From the NCBI RefSeq assembly GCF_035989885.1, contig NZ_CP108518.1, positions 2,422,501 through 2,486,500 of the forward strand: 64,000 bases of DNA, written 5' to 3'. Below, piece after piece: positions 26,701 to 35,021 of the stretch; the stretch's first letter is position 1; each line of letters begins with the position of its first letter. The translations under genes were made by a program, and so were the position numbers. Under the pieces are notes generated by a model that was given only the letters and a program-made list of their open reading frames with translations, was not told where the DNA came from and made no database searches. The DNA is from Streptomyces sp. NBC_01232 (GTDB taxonomy: Bacteria > Actinomycetota > Actinomycetes > Streptomycetales > Streptomycetaceae).

Positions 26701-27520
26701 CGTCCGCCCCCTTCGTGTCGTCGTTCTCGGAGTCGTTCTTCGTGTCGTTCTTCGTGCCGCTCCCGGCGTCGGCGTCGCCCTCCGCGACGGCGGGCGCGTC
26801 CTGGCCCTGCGCCTCGTCCGGGTCCTTGGGGCAGGTCCGCAGGACGACCGCGTCGGCGGGTGCCTCGCTGCACACCGCGAGGACGGTGATCCCGCGGGCG
26901 GCGACCGAGCGGAGCAGGGCCCAGGCCTCGGCGCGTTCGCTGTCCGACAGCTTGAGGTCGAGGTCGTCGAGTGCCAGCAGCCCCGGGGAGCCCAGCAGCG
27001 CGATGGCGACGGAGAGGCGTACGGACTCCAGCCGTTCCAGGTCCCGTACGGAGGTCCGCCCGGCCTTCGGCAGCGTGGCGAGGTCCAGTCCGGCGGCCGC
27101 CAGGGCGGAGGCGATCCGCGCCTCGGCGGCGGCGCGGCGCTCGGCCCGGGGCCGGAGCATCGCGCGGACCGGAGCGCCGTAGTGGCGCTGGAGCAGAGCG
27201 CCCTCGCGCAGCTGTTCCGCGACGGTGAGGGCCTGGTCGAGGTCGTTGACCCCGGAGACGGGGCCGAGGGCCGCGAGGCGGCGGACCGCCGCCATCTTCT
27301 TCGGCAGCCGGTGGCCGCCGACCTCGGCGTGCCCAGCGGTCGGCTTCATCCGTCCGGTGAGGGCGAGGAGCAGGCAGGTCCGACCGCTGCCGGAGGGGCC
27401 TTCGACCGCGATGAGCGAGCCGGGCTCCGCGTCGATGCCGACTCCCCGGAAGGCCCAGCCGCGCGGTCCCTTGAGTCCGAAGTCCTCGGCCTTGACGGCC
27501 GCGCCGTGCGGGCTGTCCAC
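26672..27520 (-). CDS. ABC-transporter-like ATPase with degenerate motifs, partner of YhgE protein
   Basis: A 282-residue nucleotide-binding protein. The P-loop is GPSGSGRTCLLLAL, with Arg in place of the usual Lys. The region where LSGGQ is expected reads DLERLESVRLSVAIALL, and Walker B is GLLALDDLD, lacking the usual catalytic Glu. Fold and order of motifs are ABC-like, but ATP hydrolysis may be weak or altered. The C-terminus (about 240-282) is an acidic Asn/Asp/Lys tail. The GTG at 27520 is chosen because AAGGGGG lies 6 nt upstream; the ATG at 27580 would place the operator inside the gene. Confidence 0.82.
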   Translation of the reverse strand: MDSPHGAAVKAEDFGLKGPRGWAFRGVGIDAEPGSLIAVEGPSGSGRTCLLLALTGRMKPTAGHAEVGGHRLPKKMAAVRRLAALGPVSGVNDLDQALTVAEQLREGALLQRHYGAPVRAMLRPRAERRAAAEARIASALAAAGLDLATLPKAGRTSVRDLERLESVRLSVAIALLGSPGLLALDDLDLKLSDSERAEAWALLRSVAARGITVLAVCSEAPADAVVLRTCPKDPDEAQGQDAPAVAEGDADAGSGTKNDTKNDSENDDTKGADDALAEAGRA

Positions 27521-27533
27521 GCCGTCCCCCTTC

Positions 27534-27561
27534 TTTTTGAACTGACCGGTCAGTTCAAAAA
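27534..27561. promoter_or_regulatory. Perfect 28-bp palindromic operator, probable TetR site
   Basis: TTTTTGAACTGACC is followed directly by its exact complement, giving a 28-bp palindrome with no mismatch. It lies 13 bp before the ATPase start, overlapping the expected transcription start or leader. The first gene of a TetR-containing operon is the usual location of an autoregulatory operator. Confidence 0.85.
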
Positions 27562-27692
27562 CTAGCATCCTTCTGCGCACCTGGTGTGCAGGAGGGGGGA
27601 GTTGCCCGGTTCGTGGGCGTAAATCCGCAGGTCAACGCGATTGTCAGTGGTGACCGTCACGATGGGGGCAACGCATCGACAGGAGGTTCGTC

Positions 27693-28187
27693 ATGGCCAC
27701 ACCGTCCCCGTCCCCTGTCCACCCCGTCCTACGGAAGTCGACGGCCCCTCCGGCCGCCCTCGACCTGCTCGCCAAGGCCCACAGCGGCCTGGCCGAGGCC
27801 GCCCGGCTGACCCGCCCCAACGAGCGCTACGCCACCGCCCACCTCGCCGCACTGCGCACCGCCGCGGCCGTGCTGGCCGCGCGCGGCCGGCCCGAACCGG
27901 TGAACCCGCGGCGGCGGCCCCGGATCCGCAGCGCGTGGGAGGTGCTGCCGGAGATAGCGCCGGAGCTGACCGAGTGGAGCGCGCTCTTCGCCTCCGGCGC
28001 CGCCCGCCGGGCCAGGGCCGAGGCGGGGATAGCGGACGCGGCCAGTGGCCGGGACGCGGACGATCTGGTCCGCGCGGCCTCGATGTTCCTTCGCCTGGTC
28101 GAGCGGATGCTCACCGTCCGGACGGCGCCCCAGCAGCCGTCGCAGAGCCTGCCGCAACCACGTCCGGAGCATCCGGACGCGGGATGA
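27693..28187 (+). CDS. SAV_6107-type HEPN-domain protein
   Basis: A 164-residue, all-helical, basic protein conserved in Streptomyces and resembling the SAV_6107 HEPN family. Features: LDLLAKAHSGLAEAARL, then NERYATAHLAALRTAAAVLA (helical, with the YxxAHLAALRTAAA pattern of the family), and a Pro-rich C-terminal tail. HEPN domains are often RNases or nucleotidyltransferase partners, but I do not see a clear RxxxxH motif, so function is unknown. An AGGAGG site precedes the ATG. It is divergent from the YhgE operon and 72 bp before the methyltransferase gene. Confidence 0.75.
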   Translation: MATPSPSPVHPVLRKSTAPPAALDLLAKAHSGLAEAARLTRPNERYATAHLAALRTAAAVLAARGRPEPVNPRRRPRIRSAWEVLPEIAPELTEWSALFASGAARRARAEAGIADAASGRDADDLVRAASMFLRLVERMLTVRTAPQQPSQSLPQPRPEHPDAG

Positions 28188-28259
28188 GCTGCCCGGCCGC
28201 GGAAGGCAATAGGGTGGGCGCAGACCGCTCACCTTTACCGCGCCGAGGAGCCATCAGCC

Positions 28260-29018
28260 GTGTCGGACACTTCCCGCCCCCGTGCCTCCCTCCGCACCGC
28301 CGTGGTGTGGGAGGTCCTCAAGGAGGCACTCGACCGCCGGGTGAAGGCGACCGGGCGGGATGTGCTGGACGTGCTCGACACCGGCGGCGGCACCGGTAAG
28401 TTCGCCGTCCCGGTGGCCCGTCTGGGCCACCGGGTCACCGTCGTCGACCCCAGCCCGAACGCCCTGTTCGGGCTGGAGCGCCGGGTGGCCGAGGCCGGTG
28501 TCGCCGATCTGGTGCGCGGCGTCCAGGGCGACGCCCAGGGCCTGTTGGACGTCGTCGAGCAGGACGCGTACGACGTGGTGCTCTGCCACGGCGTGCTGGA
28601 GTACGTGGACGACCCGGCCGAGGGCGTGGCCAACACGGTGGCCGCGCTGCGCGCCGGCGGCACGCTCAGCCTGCTGGCCGCCGGCCTCGGCGGGGCCGTG
28701 CTCGCCCGCGCGCTCGCGGGGCACTTCACCGAGGCCCGGACCGCCCTCACCGACCCGGCCGGCCGCTGGGGCTCCGGCGACCCGGTACCGCGCCGCTTCA
28801 CCGCCGAGCAGCTCTCCGAGCTGGTCGGCGGCGCCGGCCTCGCGGTGGGCGCGGTGCACGGCGTGCGGATCTTCGCCGACCTCGTGCCCGGGGTCCTGGT
28901 GGACACCGAGCCCGGCGCGGTGGAGGCGCTGCTGCGTCTGGAGGAGGCCGCGGCCGAGCTGCCCGCCTTCCACGCGGTAGCCACTCAGCTGCACGTCCTG
29001 GGCGAGAAGCAGGCCTGA
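28260..29018 (+). CDS. Class I SAM-dependent methyltransferase
   Basis: A 252-residue methyltransferase. SAM motif I is VLDVLDTGGGTGKFAVPVAR (about residues 35-54), motif II VTVVDPSPNALFGLE, and motif IV DVVLCHGVLEYVDDPAEG. GEGVANTVAALRAGGTLSLL-type sequence follows as the post-motif strand. The methyl acceptor cannot be told from the sequence; the layout resembles tRNA- or small-molecule-type UbiE/SmtA proteins. GTG start with GAGGAG upstream. Probably co-transcribed with the HEPN-like gene. Confidence 0.85.
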   Translation: MSDTSRPRASLRTAVVWEVLKEALDRRVKATGRDVLDVLDTGGGTGKFAVPVARLGHRVTVVDPSPNALFGLERRVAEAGVADLVRGVQGDAQGLLDVVEQDAYDVVLCHGVLEYVDDPAEGVANTVAALRAGGTLSLLAAGLGGAVLARALAGHFTEARTALTDPAGRWGSGDPVPRRFTAEQLSELVGGAGLAVGAVHGVRIFADLVPGVLVDTEPGAVEALLRLEEAAAELPAFHAVATQLHVLGEKQA

Positions 29019-29312
29019 ACTGCGACCTTCCGCGCCCGGAGTCGGCCACAGGCCCTCCGTTCCGACGGTCGGCCACGTATGATCAGGTGCAGTGACCGGC
29101 ATGGCGGGTGGACCATTGGGGAATAAGGGCCTCAGTGACCGCCCCCTCGGCGGTACGGTTTTCGCGCAGCGCTTTCACCGGCTGCGTCTTTTCTGCGCCG
29201 TGTGTTTTTGGAACGTGGCGCAGAGGGCGGGTGTCACGGGGGCGATTCCCCGCCTATCCTGAAGGGGACCCCTGGTCGCTACCCCCGCGACCGACGGATG
29301 AGGAGGACTCCC

Positions 29313-29714
29313 GTGCCGCTCTCGGAGCACGAGCAGCGAATGCTCGAGCAGATGGAGCGAGCGCTGTACGCCGAAGATCCCAAGTTCGCGACAGCGCTTG
29401 AGGGAAGCGGACTGCGTACGTACACCCGGCGACGGGTCTACCAGGCAGTCGCAGGCATTGTGGTGGGTATCGCGCTCCTCATGACCGGTGTGATCATTCC
29501 GAACGTGCTCTGGATCAGCGTGGTGGGGTTCCTCGTCATGCTGGGATGTACGGTCCTGGTGGTCACCGGTTGGCGCAAGGCACCCAAGCCTGGCGAGCAG
29601 CCCGTCTCCGGTAGTACTGGCGGTTCGGCCCACGGCCGCAGCCGGCAGCGTCGGTCGATGATGACCCGTATCGAGGAACGGTGGCAGCGCCGCCGTGACG
29701 AGCAGGGGCACTAG
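29313..29714 (+). CDS. DUF3040 domain-containing membrane protein
   Basis: A 133-residue protein with the DUF3040 start PLSEHEQRMLEQMERALYAE, then two membrane helices (about 47-65 and 68-87) and a basic tail RQRRSMMTRIEERWQRRRDE. This actinobacterial family accompanies cell division and envelope genes; its function is unknown. GTG start at 29313, six bases after AGGAGG. The 294-bp upstream gap holds a perfect inverted repeat TCTGCGCC-N17-GGCGCAGA (29192-29224), a possible operator. The gene ends in a clear terminator. Confidence 0.88.
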   Translation: MPLSEHEQRMLEQMERALYAEDPKFATALEGSGLRTYTRRRVYQAVAGIVVGIALLMTGVIIPNVLWISVVGFLVMLGCTVLVVTGWRKAPKPGEQPVSGSTGGSAHGRSRQRRSMMTRIEERWQRRRDEQGH

Positions 29715-29729
29715 CCCCGGACGACGTGG

Positions 29730-29769
29730 GTGAGGGGATGACCGCCGTGCGGCCGTCCCCTCACTTTTC
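29730..29769 (+). terminator. Rho-independent terminator after the DUF3040 gene
   Basis: A 9-bp stem GTGAGGGGA / TCCCCTCAC closes a 17-nt loop with further G/C pairing and is followed by TTTTCT. Confidence 0.85.
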
Positions 29770-29796
29770 TGCGTTCCCGTACGGCATGATGATCCG

Positions 29797-30423
29797 ATGA
29801 GTGTGCTCCCCCTGGTCTTCACCAGCGGCTGGGCCAGTGGGATCAACGCTTACGCCGTGGTCCTCCTGCTCGGCATCTTCGGCCGTACCGGCCTGACCGA
29901 AGAGGTCCCCGCGTCGCTGCAACGCACGGACGTGCTGGCCGTCGCGGCCGTGCTGTTCCTGTGCGAGGCGATCGCCGACAAGGTCCCGTACATGGACTCG
30001 ATATGGGACACCGTCCACACGGTGATCCGCCCGGTGGCCGGTGCCGTGATCGGTGCGCTGCTGGCCGGGCAGAGTGGCTCGCTCTCCGACATCACCGCCG
30101 CCGCGGTCGGCGGCTCCACGGCTCTGGCCAGCCATTTCGTCAAGGCCGGCACCCGAATGGCGATCAATACGTCGCCCGAGCCGTTCACGAACGTGGGGAT
30201 GAGCATCGCCGAGGACCTCGGCGTGGCCGGTCTCGTCTCCTTCGCGATGTTCAACCCGGAGGCCGCGGCGATCATCGCGGCCGTGCTGCTGGCCGTCGGA
30301 CTCGCGATACTGATCTTCCTCTGGAGCCGGATCCGCCGCTTCCTCCGCCGCCGCGCCCAGCGCCGCGAGGAGAAGCGGCTGGCCACCGAGGCCCGCGAGA
30401 CCACCGGGGCCCCACCCCACTGA
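29797..30423 (+). CDS. DUF4126 family membrane protein
   Basis: A 208-residue polytopic protein. It begins VLPLVFTSGWASGINAYAVV, the conserved DUF4126 N-terminus, with four or five helices, then KVPYMDSIWDTVHTVIRPVA and a charged Arg/Glu-rich cytoplasmic tail (RIRRFLRRRAQRREEKRL). Function unknown. It follows a terminator, so it must have its own promoter in the 30 bp upstream or be read through. Confidence 0.85.
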   Translation: MSVLPLVFTSGWASGINAYAVVLLLGIFGRTGLTEEVPASLQRTDVLAVAAVLFLCEAIADKVPYMDSIWDTVHTVIRPVAGAVIGALLAGQSGSLSDITAAAVGGSTALASHFVKAGTRMAINTSPEPFTNVGMSIAEDLGVAGLVSFAMFNPEAAAIIAAVLLAVGLAILIFLWSRIRRFLRRRAQRREEKRLATEARETTGAPPH

Positions 30424-30447
30424 CCACAGGGCCACCACCTGGGTCGA

Positions 30448-30453
30448 TAGGCT
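30448..30453 (+). promoter_or_regulatory. -10 element of a probable leaderless transcript
   Basis: TAGGCT (TANNNT pattern) ends 7 nt before the ATG at 30461. No Shine-Dalgarno sequence lies in between, so transcription probably starts at or beside the A of the start codon. Confidence 0.55.
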
Positions 30454-30460
30454 CGGCCGC

Positions 30461-31879
30461 ATGGCACGAATTGCGGTGATCGGCGCCGGCATGGGCGCGA
30501 TGGCGACGGCGGCCCGGCTGGCCGTGGCGGGGCACCTGGTGACGGTGTACGAACGCGGGACGACCTACGGCGGAGCCGTGGGCCGGTACGAGCGCGACGG
30601 CTTCGCCTTCGACACCGGCCCCGGACTGCTGCACCTGCCGGCCGTCTACCGCGACCTGTTCGTGAAGACCGGCAAGCGGCCGCTGGAGACGTGCGTCGAC
30701 ATGGTCCAGGTGGACCCGGCCGTCCGGCACGTGCTCCCCCACCACGGAATCGACGTCACCCTCCCCGGCGCCTCGCACGGCGGTGTCGCCGCCGCCCTGG
30801 AATCCGCCTTCGGCCCGGGCGCGGGCGAGCGCTGGAACGCCGTCCTGGGACGCGCCCGCGACGCCTGGGACGCCACCCGGCGCCCGCTCCTGGAGGAACC
30901 GCTGCGGCCCGGCGCCCGGCAGACCCTCGGCGGCGACCCGTATCCGGCCCTGCGCAGGAGCGGCCTGCTGCGCCGCCGCCCGCCCACCCTCGCCGAGATG
31001 GCCGACCGGGAGCTGGGCGGCGCCCTCGCCGACGTGCTGACCGGCGTGGTGCGCGGGTACGGGATCGACCCCGCCACCGCACCCGCCTCGGCGGCCGTGC
31101 TCCCGTACATGGAGCAGACCTTCGGCAGCTGGTACGTGCGCGGCGGGATGCGGGCCCTGGCCACCGCCGTGTACGAGCGCTGCCTGGAGCGCAAGGTCGC
31201 CTTCGTCTTCGGGGCGGAGGTCCGGGAGGTCCTGGTGCAGGGCGGCCGGGCGGCCGGTGTGCTGCTGGCCGACGGCAGCGAGGCGGCCGCCGACTCCGTC
31301 GTGTGCGCGATCGACCCGCGGCAGCTGCCGGCCGGTTCGCTGCCATGGCCGCCGGAGGCGGTTCCAGCCCGCGGGGACGGCGTACCCTCCCGGCTCGCGC
31401 TCCTGCTGGCGCTGCGCGGCGCACGCCCCGCCGCGGCGGTGCACCGGACCCTGGTCCACTCCCCCGGGGCGCAGGTCACCGTCCTGCGCCCGGACGATCC
31501 GGCCACCCGGCCCGACGGGGAGCACGAGGCGGTCACCGTGAGCGCCGTGCACGGGCCCGGGACCTCGAAGCCCACGGAGCTGCTGAACCTCGCGGAGAAG
31601 GCCGTACAGGGCCTGCGGGAGCGGTTGTTGTGGCACGAGGTGCGCACCCCGGCCGACATCGGGGCGGCGACGGGTGCGCTCGGCGGCGCGGTGCCCCCGC
31701 CCGCCCTCGCGGGGGCCGGGGGCCGGCTGCTCCATCCGGCCAACTCCACGGCCGTGCCCGGGCTGTACCTGGCGGGCGGCTGGGCCCACCCCGGCGGCGG
31801 GCTGCCGCACGCCGGGATGACCGGGGCCCTGGTGGCCGGACTGATCGTGGAGGGCGCGGACTTCCGCGGCTCCCAGTGA
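30461..31879 (+). CDS. Phytoene-desaturase-like FAD-dependent oxidoreductase
   Basis: A 472-residue flavoprotein of the CrtI/amine oxidase superfamily. The dinucleotide-binding fold is RIAVIGAGMGAMATAARLA, followed by VYERGTTYGGAVGRYERDGF and FDTGPGLLHLP. GSWYVRGGMRALATAVYERC and the C-terminal GLYLAGGWAHPGGGLPHAGM complete the FAD site. Substrate unknown; no carotenoid synthase genes are nearby, so a carotenoid role is not supported. It ends 16 bp from the convergent membrane-protein gene. Confidence 0.85.
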   Translation: MARIAVIGAGMGAMATAARLAVAGHLVTVYERGTTYGGAVGRYERDGFAFDTGPGLLHLPAVYRDLFVKTGKRPLETCVDMVQVDPAVRHVLPHHGIDVTLPGASHGGVAAALESAFGPGAGERWNAVLGRARDAWDATRRPLLEEPLRPGARQTLGGDPYPALRRSGLLRRRPPTLAEMADRELGGALADVLTGVVRGYGIDPATAPASAAVLPYMEQTFGSWYVRGGMRALATAVYERCLERKVAFVFGAEVREVLVQGGRAAGVLLADGSEAAADSVVCAIDPRQLPAGSLPWPPEAVPARGDGVPSRLALLLALRGARPAAAVHRTLVHSPGAQVTVLRPDDPATRPDGEHEAVTVSAVHGPGTSKPTELLNLAEKAVQGLRERLLWHEVRTPADIGAATGALGGAVPPPALAGAGGRLLHPANSTAVPGLYLAGGWAHPGGGLPHAGMTGALVAGLIVEGADFRGSQ

Positions 31880-31895
31880 CCGGCGGCGGAGGCCG

Positions 31896-32756
31896 TCAGT
31901 AGCGGTACTGCTCGTACCCGCCCTGCTGGGGGTACGGGTACTGCTGCGGCGGCTCGCCCTGCTCGTCCATCGGGTAGGCCTGGCCGGCCCCGTCGGTGGA
32001 CCGCTGCTGCGGGACCCAGACCCCGCCGGGCGGGGTGTCCGTGGAGTACTGCTGCTGCCCGTAGTCGGCGTACGGGGTGTAGTCGTACTGCTGGGGCGGG
32101 GCGACGCCACCGCCGGTGCCGATGTACGGGTCCGAGTAGGCGGCGTAGACCTGCTGCTGGTCGCCCGTCCCGTAGCCGCCCGAGTAGTCGTAGCCGCCCT
32201 GGTTCGACTGGTCGTAGTACGCCGCGTACTGGTGGGCGTCCTGCTCGGCGGTGGTGAACGGCGAGGCGAAGGCCGCCGTCCGGTCGGCCTCGGGGGCCGA
32301 CGCGAAACTCTGTATCCCGTAGGACCCGGTGTCCTCCGGCACCGGCTCCGGGCTGTAGACCTCTTCGGCCCGGTCCCGGAGCGGGCGCTCCTGCGCGGCC
32401 CCGTCACCGTCCTCGTACTCCAGCGCGGTGACCTGGAGCGCCGGCTCCTGCTTCGGCTCGCCACCGGCCCGGCGGCGTCCCGTCTGCCGTACGGGCTCCC
32501 CGCCACGGCGCAGCGCCCAGCCGGCGACGAAGCCCTTGCGGAAGGAGAGCGTCACCAGGGTCTGGCCCACGGCGAACGCCAGCGCGCCGGCACCGATGAC
32601 CGGCACCGACGGCAGGATCACCCCGGCGACCACGCCGAGGAAGCCGGCGAAGGCGAGCAGGCGCCAGCGGAGCCGGGCCTTGTACTGCATCAGGACCTCG
32701 GCAAGCAGCCACAGCGCGACGAAACCGAACGCGATGTAGAGGACCGTCATTCCCAT
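31896..32756 (-). CDS. Membrane protein with Gln/Tyr-rich tail, function unknown
   Basis: A 286-residue protein. The N-terminal ~95 residues hold about three membrane helices (MTVLYIAFGFVALWLLAEVL, LAFAGFLGVVAGVILPSVPV, IGAGALAFAVGQTLVTLSF). The remainder is a low-complexity cytoplasmic tail dominated by Tyr, Gln, Gly and acidic residues, ending GGYEQYRY. Repeated Q-Y-P blocks suggest a disordered interaction region. I recognise no catalytic motif. It lies 51 bp downstream of metF and may share its transcript. Confidence 0.8.
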   Translation of the reverse strand: MGMTVLYIAFGFVALWLLAEVLMQYKARLRWRLLAFAGFLGVVAGVILPSVPVIGAGALAFAVGQTLVTLSFRKGFVAGWALRRGGEPVRQTGRRRAGGEPKQEPALQVTALEYEDGDGAAQERPLRDRAEEVYSPEPVPEDTGSYGIQSFASAPEADRTAAFASPFTTAEQDAHQYAAYYDQSNQGGYDYSGGYGTGDQQQVYAAYSDPYIGTGGGVAPPQQYDYTPYADYGQQQYSTDTPPGGVWVPQQRSTDGAGQAYPMDEQGEPPQQYPYPQQGGYEQYRY

Positions 32757-32807
32757 GCATGGGCCCCTCTCGGTACGGCCGCCGGCGCGGGAACGGGGGA
32801 CGGCCGA

Positions 32808-33722
32808 TCAGGCCCGCTGGTGCAGGCCCAGGTTCTCGTAGATTTCGAGAGTCGCCGTGGAATTGTTGAGCGTGATGAAGTGCAGACCCGGGACACCCTC
32901 GGACAGCAGTCGCGCGCAGAACTCCGTGGCGAACTCGATGCCAATGGAGCGTACAGCGGCCGGGTCGTCCTTGACCGCGAGCATGCGCTCTTTCACGTCC
33001 GCGGGGAAGACCGCGGTGCTGAGCTGGGGCAGTCGGTCGAGCTGCTTGATACCCACAACAGGCATGACCTCGGGGATGATCGGGGTCTCGCAGCCCGCCT
33101 TCTCGACGCTGTCGCGCAGCCGCAGATAATTCTCGGGATCGAAGAACATCTGGGTGATCGCATAGTCCGCGCCCGCACGGCACTTGTCCACGAAGTGCCG
33201 GATGTCCGTATCCCAGTCGCTCGATCGCGGGTGCATCTCGGGGAAGGCCGCGACGCCGACGCAGAAGTCTCCGGACTCCTTGAGCAGCCGCACCAGATCG
33301 GCCGCGTAGTGCACGCCCTCGGGGTGCGCCACCCAGTCGGCCATCGGGTCGCCCGGCGGGTCGCCGCGCAGGGCGAGCATGTTGCGGATCCCGGCGTCGG
33401 CGAACTGGCCGATGACGTGGCGCAGCTCGGCGATGGAGTGGTCCACGGCGGTGAGGTGCGCGACCGGGGTCAGCGTGGTGTCCGCCGCGATCTCCTGGGT
33501 GGCCTTGACGGTGCCGCCGCGGGTGGAGCCTCCGGCTCCGTAGGTCACGGAGACGAAGCTCGGGGATACCGCCTCGACCCGGCGCAGGGCGTTCCAGAGG
33601 TTGCGTTCGCCCTTCTCGGTCTTCGGAGCCCAGAACTCGAACGAGTAGGAGCGCCCGGACGCGAGGAGGTCGCGGACCGTGTGTGCACGATCCGACCAGG
33701 TGGAAGCGGTACCAGAAGCCAT
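32808..33722 (-). CDS. metF: Methylenetetrahydrofolate reductase
   Basis: A 304-residue FAD-dependent TIM-barrel enzyme reducing 5,10-methylene-THF to 5-methyl-THF for methionine synthesis. Motifs: [20 protein letters not shown] with the catalytic Glu, [28 protein letters not shown] and [16 protein letters not shown]. The Phe-Glu-Phe start and length match bacterial MetF. A twin TGGACA motif lies in its leader region (33762-33791). The ATG at 33722 is the conserved start region. Confidence 0.96.
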   Translation of the reverse strand: MASGTASTWSDRAHTVRDLLASGRSYSFEFWAPKTEKGERNLWNALRRVEAVSPSFVSVTYGAGGSTRGGTVKATQEIAADTTLTPVAHLTAVDHSIAELRHVIGQFADAGIRNMLALRGDPPGDPMADWVAHPEGVHYAADLVRLLKESGDFCVGVAAFPEMHPRSSDWDTDIRHFVDKCRAGADYAITQMFFDPENYLRLRDSVEKAGCETPIIPEVMPVVGIKQLDRLPQLSTAVFPADVKERMLAVKDDPAAVRSIGIEFATEFCARLLSEGVPGLHFITLNNSTATLEIYENLGLHQRA

Positions 33723-33761
33723 GGGGGCAGGTTAGACGCGGCCCGGCGGACACCGAAGCCC

Positions 33762-33791
33762 TGTCCATGCTTTGGACACGTTTTTGGACAC
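33762..33791. promoter_or_regulatory. Possible operator upstream of metF
   Basis: TGTCCA-N5-TGGACA (33762-33778) forms a perfect inverted repeat, and a further TGGACAC half-site follows at 33785-33791. Together they are three copies of one 6-bp motif, 40-70 bp before the metF start. A perfect palindrome GGCCAGCTCTGGCC follows at 33797-33810. Confidence 0.4.
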
Positions 33792-33843
33792 CTGGGGGCC
33801 AGCTCTGGCCGAAAAGCAGCCCGCGAGGGGCGGTGGGCCGGGC

Positions 33844-34479
33844 TCAGGCGAGCCGGTCGCGGACCCGCTTGGCGAGCTCGGCGGCGGCCGCGCCGGGGTC
33901 GGTGGCCTCGGTGAGTGCGCGGACGACCACGATGCGGGTGGCGCCGGCGTCCAGCACCTCGTCCAGGTTCGAGCCGTCGATGCCGCCGATGGCGAACCAG
34001 GGGCGGTCCTGCTCCAGGGAGGCCGCGTACCGGACCAGGTCGAGGCCGGGGGCGTGGCGGCCGGGCTTGGTGGGGGTGGGCCAGCAGGGGCCGGTGCAGA
34101 AGTAGTCCACGCCGGCTTCGGCGACGGCCGCGTCGACCTCGTCCTCGGCGTGGCAGGACCGGCCGATCAGCACCCGCTCGCCGAGGACGGCGCGGGCGGC
34201 GGGGACGGGGATGTCGCCCTGGCCGAGGTGCAGGACGTCGGAGCCGATGGCGTGGGCGACGTCGGCCCGGTCGTTCACGGCGAGGAGCCTGCCGTGGCGG
34301 CGGGCGGCCTCGGCGAAGACCTGGAGGTGTTCGAGCTCCTCGCCCGCCTCCATGCCCTTGTCGCGGAGCTGGACGATGTCCACGCCCGAGGACAGGACGG
34401 CGTCGAGGAACTCGGGAAGGTCACCCTGGCGCTTGCGGGCGTCCGTGCAGAGGTAGAGCCGGGCGTCGGACAGCTGCAT
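33844..34479 (-). CDS. thiE: Thiamine-phosphate synthase
   Basis: A 211-residue TIM barrel that joins HMP-pyrophosphate and thiazole phosphate to thiamine phosphate. Motifs: [19 protein letters not shown] (pyrophosphate-binding RDK), [29 protein letters not shown] and [19 protein letters not shown], and [20 protein letters not shown] for the phosphate cup. It is not adjacent to the thiO-S-G operon but faces the same cluster across two genes. The usual TPTK appears within [10 protein letters not shown]. Confidence 0.96.
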   Translation of the reverse strand: MQLSDARLYLCTDARKRQGDLPEFLDAVLSSGVDIVQLRDKGMEAGEELEHLQVFAEAARRHGRLLAVNDRADVAHAIGSDVLHLGQGDIPVPAARAVLGERVLIGRSCHAEDEVDAAVAEAGVDYFCTGPCWPTPTKPGRHAPGLDLVRYAASLEQDRPWFAIGGIDGSNLDEVLDAGATRIVVVRALTEATDPGAAAAELAKRVRDRLA

Positions 34480-34564
34480 GGGTGTACCCCCCGTGATGGA
34501 GGCGGTGTACGGGCCGGGCCGCGGCCGTGGGCCCGTACACCGCTGTGGAGCGAAGACGATCAGG

Positions 34565-34936
34565 TCAGAGGGCGAGCGCCTGAGCGCGGCGCTTCACCTC
34601 CGTGCCGCGATTCTCGCTCAGCGCCTGCACGGGGGTGCCGGGCAGGGTCGGATCCTCGGTGAAGAGCCACTCCAGGATCTCCTCCTCGGTGAAACGGTCG
34701 TCGCGCAGCACGGTCAGCAGACCGACGAGGCCCTTGACGACCTTGTCGCCGTCGATGAAGGGGGCCGGCACCTGCAGGGAGCGGTTCTCGCCCCGGCGGA
34801 CGGCGATGAGCTGCCCTTCCTTGACCATCTGGCGGACCCGGGTCACCTCGATGTTCAGCATCTCCGCGATGTCGGGGAGGTACAGCCATGAGGGGACAAG
34901 GGCATCGATCTTTGCGTCAATCTCGGTCACAGGCAC
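34565..34936 (-). CDS. Rv2175c-family DNA-binding protein
   Basis: A 123-residue winged/helix-turn-helix protein of the Rv2175c family. The HTH is [20 protein letters not shown] then [20 protein letters not shown], and a C-terminal helical part ends in [15 protein letters not shown]. In Mycobacterium tuberculosis Rv2175c is a substrate of a PASTA kinase (PknL); a PASTA kinase is encoded 5 kb away here, which may be coincidence. GTG start at 34936; another GTG at 34930 is possible. Confidence 0.85.
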   Translation of the reverse strand: MPVTEIDAKIDALVPSWLYLPDIAEMLNIEVTRVRQMVKEGQLIAVRRGENRSLQVPAPFIDGDKVVKGLVGLLTVLRDDRFTEEEILEWLFTEDPTLPGTPVQALSENRGTEVKRRAQALAL

Positions 34937-35021
34937 AAGCCTGCCATCTCGGCTCCGCCGCCGGTACCTGAGCGGCCCCGTCCGGGTCGCGGCCCGTGGC
35001 GGGGCGGAGCCCGGACGACGG

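Noticed and set aside
29192..29224. TCTGCGCC-N17-GGCGCAGA before the DUF3040 gene as a riboswitch
   Set aside because: A single stem with an A/T-rich loop and no conserved ligand-binding core; only noted as a possible operator.
30461..31879. Carotenoid biosynthesis cluster
   Set aside because: Only one CrtI-like oxidoreductase is present; no crtB, crtE or lycopene cyclase is nearby.
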